Source: Nymphaea colorata
Lineage: Eukaryota > Streptophyta > Magnoliopsida > Nymphaeales > Nymphaeaceae
DNA: 64,000 bases
Assembly (NCBI RefSeq): GCF_008831285.2
Contig: NC_045144.1
Coordinates: forward strand, 930,001 to 994,000
Reading direction: 5' to 3'
In this document: piece after piece, positions 1 through 11,973 of the stretch
Layout: the number at the start of each line of letters is the position of its first letter
Position numbering within the stretch: position 1 is the first letter of the stretch
The notes under the pieces: model-generated
Told to the model about the DNA's origin: nothing
What the model saw: only the letters and a program-made list of their open reading frames with translations
Database searches by the model: none
Position numbers and translations under genes: made by a program

Positions 1-2305
1 CCCTCATTTATGGATAAACAAAACACATATTAGTCAAAATATGATAAATATCCATAACACTCAACTAACATGACACAAGAAGAAACTGAATACTAACCTG
101 GTCTGAAACCATAAAGGACCCAACTGTCGAAGCAAAGGCACGGGTGGGTAGTTGGTGGCGATGAAGAATAATTCCACCTCATTTTGCAAAACCATGTATT
201 GCAAGCCAAGACAAATATTAGATGAAGCCAAGAACAAAATTCATGCAACTTCAAAGGATAGAACTTTTCAAAAACGTCACAGTTCAAAATTGACCAGTTC
301 TTTTGAAAACAGATAAGAGATCTTCCATGATAGCCTCAACCCTAAGTCTAGGTTATGTCTTTGAAAAACAGGATAAAGACATTTCAACGGGTTGAAGACA
401 CTCGGTTAAGATGGAATTATGGGTCAGGTTCCCAAATGATGTGCCTCTCCTAAGACAAAGGAAAAGATGGACAAATTGTCACATTCAGCACAAGTGAACT
501 AGGTTTGAAGAGTTCCATCTATTCCATGAATGGACTAGTAGTTTGTTAATGAAATGGCAAACACCTTTCAAGACCAAAGGGGATTGGTTAGTTCCTCGTA
601 TGGCAAGAAAACCTCCAAATATAACCAAAGATGTCAAATTTTGACTTTGAAATAGTTCAAAATTATCACTTTAACTCATAAGCTTGAGTGCTCGTGTTGT
701 GCAAGTAATATGTCATTCACTTATCCATAGTACCATACAAGGATTTGGATTCATTTTGCATCAATGTCGTCGAACCTCTAGAAGGGATATCTTTCAATTT
801 CCAAAATGTGACCACAAAGGAATCATCCTCGACATCTTAGCTAATAAAAAAAAGGAGCAGATATTGACCCCAAATTCGCACATCCACAAAAGATCGTTAC
901 ATTCAATTCCTACGAGTTCAAACTTCATGTCTTTCATCTCTTGGCAGGCACCTTTTGTTTTTGTTTTTTCTTAGTTTTTTTGTTTTTCTTTCTTTTGCAT
1001 TTAGCTTTTTGCTTTTTTTTTTCTTTGATTTTTTTTTTCAGGCCGACCTTCACCTTCAAGGGAATACCTCACCACCTCAAAGGTTACTACGAAGCTCCAC
1101 CGCTTTGGTTGTTATGTGTAGCTTTGTCAGATGTCCAACCCGCTTCACCTTATGGGTTTTCGACGAGGCAAAGGTTCGTAAGTCATTATTTTCGTGAAAT
1201 AGACATAAATCAGCTTTATGCCTACCCGGTACTCTTGATTACTGACTCAGAGGAACAACTACACAAGCCCTGAGCCCATCTCTCAACACTCATTTTGCTA
1301 CCTGCCAAGATCTTACAGAGCATTGTGGCTTCTCTCTCAGTATATATTCATGTTAAATCCTTGCAAATGTTTGAACACCAGAGTCAATAGCATTTCCTAG
1401 TCTTAACTTTCTCAGCTTCATAGGAGTTTTCCTTACTGTTCAGATCCAGGATTTTTTCAGCTTTCCTCTTCCATTGCTTGACAACAAAGACATGAAAGTT
1501 TCTCCTACTCGAGAAGATACTAAGAGTAAAGCAAAGACATATCATTATGAGCGAAGACATTTTTAAAATGTTTTTAAACAAAATTAAATTTTTTTTTACT
1601 TTACAACTGTTCTTGACATCAAATGGTATATCACGAGGAGGCATGAACTCTACTCTCTAAAGAGATGGGTGAATGCAAAACAAGATGGGTAGACTGAGTA
1701 AGAGGCAGACTTTTCGACTTCTGACAGGTTCACAAATCTGGGTTAAAAAGACATTATATTGTAAAGAACCGATATGAAAACTAAGGATTTTTTTACCCTA
1801 CAGAAGTAGAGGATTTTAGAAAACCAAAATTCAGAATTATTGAACAATTTTGGTATTTTTTTATTCTTCCCAATTTCTGTACAAAGTAGAACAAAATAAA
1901 AGTTCTCAAAAACAATTTTTCCTAATTAAACTATTAAAGGTCAGTAAAAAACCCACAAATTTCAGAAAACTATAATCACATGCAAGAATATCAAAACACA
2001 AAATGCTTGCACCAAAGATGAATATACAACACTCAAGCACACAGGGCACAAATAATACAAATAAAAAGAAGAAATCACACTATGTTATTCTATAGAATTT
2101 ATAGAAAACAGATTTCCTCTTCAAAGAACAGAGTAACTCACTTCTTGTAATGGACCATCAACCTTCATCGTATTCCCAAAGGTTACCTTGACAATTAATT
2201 GGTGCTGCATTAAGGGGAAACATTTTTTGACAATAAGACTGTCTTAGACAAGTGCAGTCCACCAATTAAGAAGGAAAGAAAGAAAAAAAGGAAAAAAATG
2301 CATAC

Positions 2306-2415
2306 CCGATAACGACTGCTAAAGCCTGTCTACAACAATGCTCTGCCTCATTGAGCCTTCCCTTTCTCACAACAAATTTGACCCGCCATCAGCAGAATTA
2401 GGTCACAAGTCATAA
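2306..2415 (-). pseudogene. Possible TPR-like exon remnant
   Basis: On the minus strand a 110-base block is bounded by an acceptor (TGCAG before 2415) and a donor (GTATGC after 2306). It can be read as KGRLNEAEHCCRQAL, which resembles a tetratricopeptide helix, but only in a frame closed upstream by stops, so at least one frameshift would be needed. The same block, equally broken, is present in the right copy of segment A near 26070-26180. Chance resemblance is a serious alternative. Confidence 0.25.
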
Positions 2416-3555
2416 CTGCAAATACAAGAAAAGTAGAATTATAGGAAAGATCTAAGCAATATTTAGAACTAGTCAAGAATAGGGGAAGAAACCATACGAT
2501 TTGAAAGCCAAAAATGTCATTAATGCTAGGAAGTACAATAGACAGGCCCAATTATAACTAAACAGATGAAGGTATTTAGCAGCCAACAAAGAAAAGCGAC
2601 AACGTAGGAAAGTCCGATATTCATATAACATCCAAGTTGTAAGGAGACCCTTTTCCAAAGCACGCTAGTTCATAGCTAGAAGGTGTCGCTGTGACCAATA
2701 GGTCACAGGCTGACAGCAACAATTTTGATAGCGAGATGATCACATCTGCTATAATGCATTGACTTTAACAATATGCAGCCTTTTTTATTTTGATACTTTG
2801 ATCATACAAGCCAATAGTATTTTACTGTATTTATGTTAACATTTAAATATAAAAACGGCTTTCTAATTAAAATTTCAAAATTCTTAAAAGAGCATCCAAC
2901 AAATCGTAATACCGCAAAACTAATGCATTAGAATGAGATCCAGGAGCAAAGACTGAAAAACCATCCATACTGATTGAAACTGAATGCAAATCAGTGACGG
3001 AGCCACATATGAACTGCCCACATCAGCCCTTCAATGTTTCTTTATTTTCACATTAACATATTCAAACATTTGTATGTATGAATGTATGTATATGTACATA
3101 TATATATATAAGTGCCCTTTCGGATATGAAAATCTGCTACTGGAGCAAATGCTAGTGATTGAGCCTTTCCAGTACCTAACAATGGAGTCACAGTAGAGAA
3201 ACGCTGTGAGAAGAGATCTGTGGGTCAATAGCTTTTTATATTTTAAAAAAAAAATTGTGATCAATTGGTGGGGTTTCAGTATTTAAAGATTAAGAGAGAC
3301 AATTTAATAATCATTAAAGGGAAGAGGAGCAGAAAGAAGACAACAAGGAATCATCTTTCTATCATCAGTTTAACCATATTTACTGCTTCAATGAGGTCTC
3401 TAATAAAAGAAAGGAGCTTAAGGGCACAAAAAGAGAGATCCCCTATGTGGGGGAGACTGCCGGTTAGATGCCGTCGTTGATCTGTACGGTGGACAGATAT
3501 CTACTGGTCTCTAGTACGGTTCCAAACAAAGAAGACATGATATAGGGCATTAACT

Positions 3556-3709
3556 GGCTCTGCTACCAATTGTTTGTTGAAAGAATCTAGATTCACAAGC
3601 ACAAGTTCACACGTAGATATAAACCGGTCAGATGCTTATCGGTTCTTGTCATGATACACAACGAGAGAAGAATGAAGAATGAAGAATGAAGAATGAAGAT
3701 GGATAATCA
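3556..3709 (-). mobile_element. LTR end plus tRNA-Met primer site (remnant, copy 1)
   Basis: Read on the minus strand, TGGTAGCAGAGCC (3568-3556) matches the tRNA-iMet primer-binding consensus TGGTATCAGAGCC at 12 of 13 positions. It lies two bases inside a putative LTR end: plus-strand TGTTTGTTGAAAG starts at 3571, so the minus-strand LTR ends in CA. This is the usual geometry for a minus-strand LTR retroelement whose body would run into segment A. The duplication boundary at 3709 cuts the LTR, so its length is unknown. No gag or pol domain is recognisable in A. Confidence 0.5.
3660..3700. repeat. ATGAAGA microsatellite
   Basis: A 7-base unit (GAATGAA) is repeated four to five times at the right edge of segment A. 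The other copy near 27448-27466 is shorter. The duplication homology ends just beyond it, so the tract may mark the breakpoint. Confidence 0.8.
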
Positions 3710-5344
3710 CTTTGGCTAACGGCTACCATCAATGGACACGAACACAGGTGCTTAACATTGAAGGTGAGCAGGGACTGATCCTCAAAAATTTTTCAACTAT
3801 TGAAACCGCTCTGGCTCTTGAATGGGTGCGAAATAAAGAGGTGCATGGTGAAGAAGTTTGGGAATGAAGGGACACAACCAGTGAAGCCTTCAGCGCACGT
3901 TCTCCAACAAAATTAACAATCCTCATAATTCAGTTACCTATTAGTATATGAAACTTGTCCAACTTGGCAAATCCTATGTGGGGTTCAAAGTGAAGGGAGC
4001 CAAGAGCTCTATGATATGATATGACATGTTTTAATACGAAGGAAATGGAAGTGGGCAGACTTAAAAGAGGAGAGGGTTTGGAAAGAGGAGGGCAGCCGGA
4101 TGCATAGCTGGGTCTGCCTCTGCAAATCGGCGATTTGTCTGAATCTCAAGGAGAACCCTTACCGTCCTGTGTGAGCAAGCTAATGAGGATAGTGATCACA
4201 ATGTTCCTCAAATACAGAAAAGGCAACAAAGATCCAATAAATTTTGGCCACCGTATGATATTCAATGACTCAATCAGTTGGGCTTAGAAACAAATATCAT
4301 CTACTTTTTCAAAGATAAAGCATATCTCAAACGACCCGGGTGAAGAAGACGACTAGGGCTGCGATTTGGGGAAAGGCAGACAGGAAACACAGGAAGACGT
4401 GAGAATGAAACGGATAGAAAGAGGCAAGCCTGCGCCTTACCTCGACAGAGATGCGGAAGAGGAGCTGATGCAGACATGCGCTACGAGAATGAGCAGCTGC
4501 ATTGCGGGAGAGCTTCTGCGAGAGGAAGAGGAGCCTTCTCCACGAGCAAAGACTCTGCCCTAACGGGCAGCAATTCTGTCCGCACTGAAGAAGGAAAGAC
4601 ATGGGTAGGGCTCGATAAACCTACCCTCTCGACAAACTTTCAAAATTGACCGAAATATTTTGGAGAAACACTTTAGTTTTAAAAATTTCATAAACTGCCT
4701 TTCTGAAGAGTTGCAGGCATAACAGCGGGACTCACCGTCAAACTGTCTGAACAGAGGGAGAGGCAGCCTAGTTCAACGCCCTCGGTCTTTCAGAATGGTT
4801 CCGTGGAACATCAACCTGTCGCGGGAGATGGGCTGCACTCAGAGTTCAGAGTTTGTTGAATCAATTGTTCGTTTACTTTTTGAATAGATAATATATTTGG
4901 CAATTCATGGCCGATTCTGTTGAATCGATGAATCCCCACAGTTCACTACTTCATTTGTTATACCTTTCAATTTTTAACAATACTACAATAAGGTCAACAG
5001 CCCAACATCTACTCTGTCTCCACTCTATTGGCAGCAATAGTGAGAATCTTAATCCGATATTTCGATGGGGACGCATATTAGAGTAGAAAGCATTGATAAT
5101 TAAGTGAAGGGGCTGATGGGTGAAAGTAGAAGCGAAGGAAGATGAATTGACTGATATTAACTAGAATACGCTTTAATCCAAGGAACCATAGTTCTTGCTT
5201 ACGGATTTATGCTTCACACGTAAAACTTGGTGTATGTTTCTCAACCCCGCCTCAAAAAGGCAAAGCAGTGCCCTGTTCTTCCACGTCTCAGATAAAGTTG
5301 ACCGTCTTCCGAAAAAATGGCTGACATTTTGTAGAATCTAAAAG
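3710..5344. other. Unassigned intergenic DNA
   Basis: I recognise no gene, RNA or mobile element here apart from the short repeat D at 4262-4320. A short GC-richer plus-strand frame (4366-4563; charged, Glu/Arg-rich) lacks any known domain. Confidence 0.5.
4262..4320. repeat. Short duplicated segment D, copy 1
   Basis: About 55 bases containing GACTCAATCAGTTGGGCTTA recur at 22481-22540. In the right copy D is followed within about 15 bases by segment B. Here D and B are separated by about 5.8 kb holding the LRK10L pseudogene. D therefore marks the left border of a copy-specific insertion or deletion. Confidence 0.75.
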
Positions 5345-6212
5345 TGGTGTTGATCGCAATCACCTGCTGGCTATTGAGGAAAATACCCTTCACTAGAAGC
5401 CCCATCAGTGGGACCAAACTTTTCTTTCATCCCAATCACCGCCATCAGTAGCATTCCAATGCTATGAAACATCAGTTTTATGTGAGACATGCTTGGAATT
5501 CCCATAAAATAATTCGGGAGCAATATAACCGATTGTGCCTTTGCCTTCTGTAATAGTTACACTGTTTCTCTCCTTACAAAATGATTTTGCTAGGCCAAAA
5601 ATCAGAAATCTTTGGTGTAAAGTCACTGTTTAGAAGAATGTTATGTGGCTTGATGTCAAAGTGGATGATTCTTCGGTCACAGCCTTGCTGTAGATACTCA
5701 ATTCCCCTGGCAGTGTCTAGTGCTATATCGTATAGCCTTTCCCTCAACAAGCAATGGCCTGCAACTGTGGTGTCAGTAAACTTCTCAAGTGAACCATTTT
5801 CCATGAAGTCGTAAACAAGTGCTCTTCAAGACCCTTCGACGCAAAAGCCAAGAAGGCGAACCACATTGACATGGTGAATCATACCGATGGTGGCAACTTC
5901 AATACAAAATTCTTCCCCATCATTATATGATTTTTCCATAAGCTTTACAGCCACCAGTGTGCCATTGGTCAACCTTTATAGACATTCCCAAGGCCACCCT
6001 GCCCAAGTTGACATTTGAACTTACTTGTCATTCTGATTATGTCGTTGTATGTGTACCTAGTGGTTGTGAGACTTCTCAACTTTTGTTGGTGTACGGAATG
6101 ACAAGCATCCATTTTCTGTAGGAGACCTTGAACAAGAAATCCGAAGGGATCGACTAATGAAAACAATAAACATGCTGTCAGAAGGCTGCCGACTGCTGCT
6201 AGACAACCTGCT
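5345..6212 (-). pseudogene. LRK10L-type receptor kinase pseudogene, TM and kinase part
   Basis: On the minus strand, after an acceptor (TTTGATTTCAG), there is a hydrophobic segment and then RYTYNDIIRMT, the P-loop [19 protein letters not shown], the LRK10-like NGSLEKF, the catalytic loop HFDIKPHNILLN, DFG and GTIGYIAPE. This order and wording fit the LRK10L/PR5K-like plasma-membrane serine/threonine kinases. It is broken four times: a frameshift after the P-loop (about 5965), an in-frame TGA at 5826-5828 in place of the usual Lys/Arg, an extra T at DFG (about 5597) that makes it read DFW, and another shift just after HKTDV. It fades out after a YFPQ motif near 5370. The matching extracellular domain lies upstream at 9556-10112. 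No kinase can be made from it. Confidence 0.93.
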
Positions 6213-6612
6213 GAAATCAAACTGAATATTACACTCTTGGTGGCAGCACTCGAGGGTAGTTAAACTTTCGATCATTTAGGGCTGCCCTTCGTACCAATGT
6301 ATGAAGGTAACGATGCCTGAAAACCAATTTTTTTGCTGGGATAAGTGCCAAATCGGCGAACACAGCATGGTTAATTTGCTAACCAACGATCATGGGCAAA
6401 GTTAGGGAGACTGGGTAAGGTCCTTTAAACACCAAGACTCGTGTGATATCGTTGATCTGTTGCATCTGCATGACGTTGTATGGTTTTGATATTTCTTGAG
6501 CTTCCTGCATATAAAAGTAAAGATATGTTAAAAGTATTCAATGGATAGCCAACATGACAACCAATTACGAGGATTAGGTATAGAGGCCGGCTTTCATTAA
6601 ATGTCAAAAAAG

Positions 6613-9555
6613 TAGTATTACTAAGTGAATGCCAGAATTAAGAGGAGCGTTGGGATATACAGTTGAAGGGCAAAAGAATAGTGATCTTTTCCAATTATTG
6701 TTCTGATGTTGGTCGAGGGCACCAAAATGAAATTAAGAATAGAACATATATAGAATTTATGGGTCTGGCCATTCAATATGGCCGACCGTGCAGAGTGCGC
6801 TGCGGATGCCAGTCATTTTCCCAAAGCTGGCATTACAAATGATACGAGATTGTGCATATTTACATGCGCGAGAAATGGACGTCCAACAAGTTTATCAAAC
6901 ATTGATTTTGATTAATTTCTTTAGACTTGCCAATCGGCACATATACTTTCAAGCTCGTTGTAATACTGAAAGATTCGGCCAACTTGAATCCCCCAAATTA
7001 TCAATCTAGTTGGATTTTAGGAAACCAGTGGAAAGCTGGCGGACTAGACCGCTTGTATACATTAATTTTGAGTTATTTTAGTTTTTTAATTAATAATTTA
7101 CAAGAGCCTACATGTAAACTTAGCTAACTTTTCAATGTCAATGACATTGTGAATGATTAATTAAGTTGACATTCATAATTGATAGCACAGTAAGCGTGTG
7201 CGGCCTTTTAAGTTGAGAATCACCATTAATACCTAGAGCCCGTTTGATTTGTTGGAATTTTAATGTAGTGGTGGAACTTTAATTCAAATCTTCAAAAAAG
7301 TTCCAAATCCAATCAAACATAAAACAGTTGTCCTGAGTGTTTTGGTGGTCTTACTCATAATTCTTTGTACGCCCGCATGCATAATTTTTTGTGGACACCA
7401 ACATAGGAGTGTGCACGTCAATGGTTTCAGCATTTTGTATAATGACTTAGAGTCTTTTGTTGAGCCACGTTTAAGCCAAGCGGACTATGACGTTCTAAAT
7501 TCCAATTAATTAAGGGACCCCCCAAATTACATGGGCGGGCAAATTACCTGGATCGCCTGCCCCAGTTGAATTTCCTGCAATGACATTTTAAAAATATTTC
7601 TCTTTCCCACTCGTCGCAATGGGAGAACCCTTTGTACACCAGTGACATTGATGATTGAAAAGAATATCGAGGTGTTATTATATACAACTAGTAAAACTTC
7701 ATTCCTGCGTCCCAACAACATCTAATTAACAACGGATTCGTATGTATGTTAAAATAAATAGCCTTTAATAACGTTCAACATAAAGAATTTTCTTTTTTTC
7801 ATTTCTCCTACTGAATTAAATCCACAATAACGCTCCTTACACAATGATTTTGACCCTAATTCAGTTTTCAAAGATCAGTAAAAACATATTTCTCTCAAGG
7901 ATTGGTAAAAGAATATTTCTCTATCTTCTCTTGATTTCACATGCATTATGAACCAGACAACACTATTAAAAGTATAACAATCAGAGCAATTACCATCTCT
8001 AGCTTTCTAAACCAAGCATCACTGAGAAAGAGATCAATGCTGCAGCTGTCTACTTACAAGAACATTGTTCTCACTGACGTTTCCCGGATTTGGAAATGTT
8101 ATAGCGTTCACACATTGCACAATTCATTATCTAGCTAGATAAGCAACAAACTGTCAGGAAATAGGAGTTGAGAAAAGCATCTGGTTGCAATCCCATTTGT
8201 AAAATGCACAAATATTTAAAGTACGGTCACGTTATTGGTGAATGATTGCTACTACAGGAACAATCAAGTTTTGCAGGCTAACCATGATTTATAAATTCAG
8301 ATTGGTATCAGATCCTGGTGAATATTTTGCATCAGATCCCGCTTTCATCTGGGTCAGAATCCAACCGGAGGCATGCTACTAATTTTTTCATGAACTTGTG
8401 CTACAACGTATTTCAGATCTAGAAAAAAAATTGTTAAATCCAAATACAGATCTCAATTGCTTGTCAGTGTTCTACATTCGGATTTAGATGTTTTAAATCA
8501 ATTTCATTTTCTTTATAGGTTTAAATGGCCTATGAACGACGGGAATTTGCAAACTGGAGGACCAGAATTTCAGACAAAATAAAGCATAGGAACTGAGCAG
8601 CTTGAATTGTGATTTTTCAAGTTAACTGGCATCTATATATTTACTAAAGTCGGTTGTAATTTGGACTTCGACATGAATTTGAATAGAAAAATAATAACAC
8701 TGGATCCAAATCCATGTCCATAGTTCCAACTTCAACAATCGAATGAGAAAGGACGGTAGCCAAATGGTGGGACTAAAAGACAATATGAGAAATATTCACC
8801 ACAAAAATTTCCCGCTTTCCTGGCTCCTTTCACTATTGCATTTGAAGATGGAGAGTTGGGGGAATCAAGAGAATTTGTAACCGTAGGTCCTGAATTTGGG
8901 GGGAAGGGACTGTAGCCAAATGGTGGCCAGAGGGCCCAGGTCCCACCTATATGTTAGAAAACTTTGCATATTAAAGAAACAATCAAGGTTTGCAGCATAG
9001 AAATGACTGATCCCCTTCTTTATGCTCCTAAAAATCTGGAAGGCTTAGCTGTAGAATGCTAACACGTACTAAAAGAGTTTACAAAGGAAAAAAAGCATTG
9101 AATCTGGTTTACGAAGGAAAAAAAATGATCCTTTTACCAGGCATTGTACACCGAATACCCCAAGATTTGTCGAGATGCAAAACTCAAGGGTGATGGTTCA
9201 TGAAGGTAAAGATGGTCTCAACAACATCTTGCTGGATTTGTCATCAACATGTGAATCACTTTGACCCCCCACCCTTCTCTCCACACACACACGTCCAGTA
9301 ATTTTGAACGAAGTCAACTTTTTTTAGACTTTCGCGGGGCTGGGAAAACAGCTTTCTAGGACAGGCTTGGTTGACCCTGAAAGCACTTACACATGACAAT
9401 GCTAATCTATGTGAATGCACCTACAAATGGTCAGAACCACCCAATAATCAGTGAGTACAGGTATCCTTCCAAATAGGAAGCAAAATTATATTGCGCCCCA
9501 CTGGAGTTATTTGTGTGAACAAGATGGAAGCTATGATAGTAACAGAACTCGAGAG
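6613..9555. other. Intron or spacer of the LRK10L pseudogene, unassigned
   Basis: Nearly 3 kb of AT-rich DNA lies between the kinase and extracellular parts of the LRK10L remnant. That is long for an intron of this family, so inserted DNA is likely. I recognise no coding domain. At 7238-7320 two imperfectly complementary arms containing GTTTGATTTG and CAATCAAAC suggest a MITE-like relic, but I cannot define its ends. Confidence 0.45.
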
Positions 9556-10112
9556 TCAGGAGTATATCACGCTACCAGCTGATTTTGAAGATGATCCATC
9601 AGAGCAATTTGTATGGTGCACTGATCCATCTTCGCAGTAACAAGCAGGGGCGTCATCTTCTCCAAATGCACACTGGCCCCCACTGGTAGTACGCTTGAGG
9701 CAATCAAACCCCCAGCGAAGAAAAAATCCACCACTCAATATGGCAGAAAGGTTTGCAGACTCGGACTCCTCAACACCAGCAGGGATTTCATACATAGGAC
9801 AATTGATGCGATGGACATCAAGAGGCAGCTTTATCTGTTCCTGTGGACTGTAATAATAATACAGCAAAGAGCCATCATCACAGTCTTTTCTCTTCCATGA
9901 GGACGGAGGTTGCAGAAGCCAATCATTAGCAGAATTGCACCTGAAGAAGGTAAGGTTGGGACCAAAGAGCCGGAAATTACTAGTAAGGAGTCTTCCAGAG
10001 AAGCTGAAGTTTTGAGGTGATGAGCAAAGTTTTGTCTCATACGAATCAGGGTAGCGAACATTCAAGCCACAATCAAGGTATATGATTCTTTTAACAATGA
10101 AATCGCTGTCGA
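9556..10112 (-). pseudogene. LRK10L extracellular exon (GUB_WAK / WAK_assoc), N-truncated
   Basis: The minus-strand frame encodes the second half of a galacturonan-binding GUB_WAK domain (VRYPDSYETKLCSS, NLTFFRCN) followed by the cysteine-rich WAK_assoc module (WGFDCLKRTTSGGQCAFG, then CYCEDG). This pair is the normal ectodomain of LRK10L/WAK-like kinases and belongs with the kinase remnant at 5345-6212. The signal peptide and first half of GUB_WAK (the usual SCG motif) are missing. The reading frame runs on to 10197, but bases beyond about 10120 belong to duplicated segment B, so the apparent N-terminus is foreign. The frame itself has no stop over more than 180 codons. Confidence 0.88.
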
Positions 10113-10121
10113 ATAGACGAA

Positions 10122-11330
10122 TCTTAGTATACAATAAGAAAAATTTTAAGACTTGAGAAAATAACAAAAAAGTGATAGATGACAAGTCTATATACACTAA
10201 ATAGAATCAGTTTGCCAGCAATTTGATCCACACCTGTGATTCATAATCTGTTTCGCTTTTGATCAAGATGAAGGCCAAACAGCTCATAATATCTAGCATC
10301 TTGTTGCAGCATCGTTAAAGTGGTCACTGGTCATGACGACTATACCAATCAAATTCAACAGGGCCAAAGCGACAGATGCTTACAGCAGAAAGAAAATAAG
10401 AGGAAAATTGAAAGTTATGCTTATGGCAATTTTTAAAAGCAGCCTACAGGATAGTGTTCATTCAGGAGATGAGTCCCTTCCGCAAAGACTTTGCAGCTAA
10501 GAAAAGAGAAATGGCAATCAACTGCATGGACAAAAAACTTGCATAACTCCCTCCCTCTATGAGGCACATATCTTTTGTAGGAAAGAACAAGAATTTGCTT
10601 CTATTAGTGCATTCCATATGGTCTCTTCTACTTTAAGTCACTTTGTCATGTTTCTTCAATTTCTTCCTTTTCCTTCATAATTAGATTTTCACGTGTACAA
10701 GGAAAAAAAGAATCTTATAATACAGGTTTTCGTACAAGAACTTGCCTAAAGTCCAGCTTGAACCCATATGACTGCAAACCTTCTACATCAAATGTGTGAA
10801 ATATTTTGGAGGAAAAAATAATTTATAGGCACATCATAATTGTGGTAATCTCTAAAGCAATCGCCTGTTCCACAAAAAAAAAGTCAAAAAGAAAGTGAAA
10901 TTAAAACATAGTAACATAATGACATTAAAAACCTATATGAAAACTAGTTGGGAGAAATTCAACAATGAATGACATCAAAAGACAGTGGACACTAATGTTA
11001 CCAACAAGAAGAAACACGATAACATCCTTTTTCAGTGACAAGGAAGCTTACATACTTCCTTTCTTTAATCGTTATTGACAACCCAAGCTGTGGAGGTGCC
11101 ACCTTCAGTTGAACTTGATACAAGCATCATATGACAATTGGTTTGGAAGAAGACAGAGCTTTACATGCTTGCATATCCGTGAGTACAATGCAAATGTCCC
11201 ACCTGCAATAAAATTGAGCAACCAAAGGCAAGTCCTGTAATTAGATCTCATAACTAAGACTTAGCTACGAGCACAAAAAGAAAGCATGCTTGTAACTGTA
11301 TGAATTGACATATCAGCTCTGAAAATAAAA
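10122..11330. repeat. Segmental duplication B, copy 1
   Basis: This stretch recurs in the same orientation at 22556-23702 with roughly 90% identity by eye and many small indels. It contains a HAK/KUP pseudo-exon at its right end. In the right copy B runs into segment A within about 70 bases. Here it runs into unrelated DNA at 11331. Confidence 0.88.
11050..11202 (-). pseudogene. HAK/KUP potassium transporter exon remnant, copy 1
   Basis: After a TTGCAG acceptor the minus strand reads GTFALYSRICKHVKLCLLPN, then QLSYDACI, and after a one-base frameshift QLKVAPPQLGLSITIKER. This matches the conserved GGTFALYS...LLPNQ block and following linker of plant HAK/KUP K+ transporters, of the subgroup with a DARI...LKVP linker. 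It is a single exon. I did not find flanking transmembrane exons in B. The frameshift makes it non-functional, and the same shift is present in the second copy. Confidence 0.85.
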
Positions 11331-11973
11331 ACCAATCAACCACAGTTTTAGCCTTCTAGGCTGCACTAATACACCAATCAGCCATATTCCACCTGCATTG
11401 TGATATTTTATAAATGCCATAAGAATTCAAGCACAAGCTCCACATCAACAAATACATGTTTTTCGGTACTTGGGTGCACGTGAACGTGTCTTTCTACTTG
11501 GGTATGAGAGAGAGACACACACACACATGTTCATGACAAAGACCCTGAGTCATATCTTCCATATGCTTTAAACCAAAACAAACATGAAAAGAAAAGGCAT
11601 TATTTCATGTTCAGTACGTCAACAACACATTCCTAAGGATGCCTTCAACCAACACTACAGCAAACTCCGGTCGTATTAACTATTAAGTACTTTGGTTTTT
11701 CTAGAAGAGTTGTCGTTGAAAGGTGAATGGCATCAGAGGCTCGTGGTTCGCCAACCACAACAGGCTTGGAAGGCGACCAAGTTCAGGAAAACCCATAATG
11801 TTAGGATCAAGTTCACAAATTCATGCAATGCATAAAATGCTTGCCATATCAAGTGTTAGGAATTATTCTTGGGAAAAGAAAATTATCACTGTTCACCTTC
11901 TAGTTCATGATCTTGGGCCTTACCTATACAGCTAGATAAGAACATCAAAAACCAAAAACAAATCTGAAAATAG
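11331..11973. other. Unassigned spacer left of the large LTR element
   Basis: About 640 bases follow duplicated segment B and precede the LTR boundary. I recognise no gene here, only short simple repeats such as (CA)n near 11515. Confidence 0.5.

Larger units (their letters stand above)
1..3709. repeat. Segmental duplication A, copy 1
   Basis: This whole stretch recurs nearly base for base at 23768-27474, with about 95% or better identity by eye, small indels and a (TA)n length change near 3098. Its left edge is the window edge, so its true extent is unknown. Homology stops at the ATGAAGA microsatellite near 3700. A third, more diverged copy of positions about 370-1480 lies at 33205-34305. 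I see no intact gene inside it. The long poly-pyrimidine run near 950-1040 and several short reading frames are shared by the copies but have no family signature. The right end holds an LTR/primer-site signature, so at least part of A is retroelement. Confidence 0.9.

Noticed and set aside
941-1273. Open frame with a Phe/Leu-rich start, repeated in all A copies
   Set aside because: The hydrophobic start is the translation of a poly-T/C tract. The remainder has no family signature and carries different breaks between copies.
4327-4602. Overlapping sense and antisense frames of 65-91 codons
   Set aside because: No family match on either strand, and the frames are not repeated elsewhere. Chance frames in a GC-richer patch are more likely.
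10112-10197. Apparent N-terminus with a hydrophobic stretch on the LRK10L ectodomain as a signal peptide
   Set aside because: These bases belong to duplicated segment B, which also occurs without the gene, so the stretch is fortuitous.
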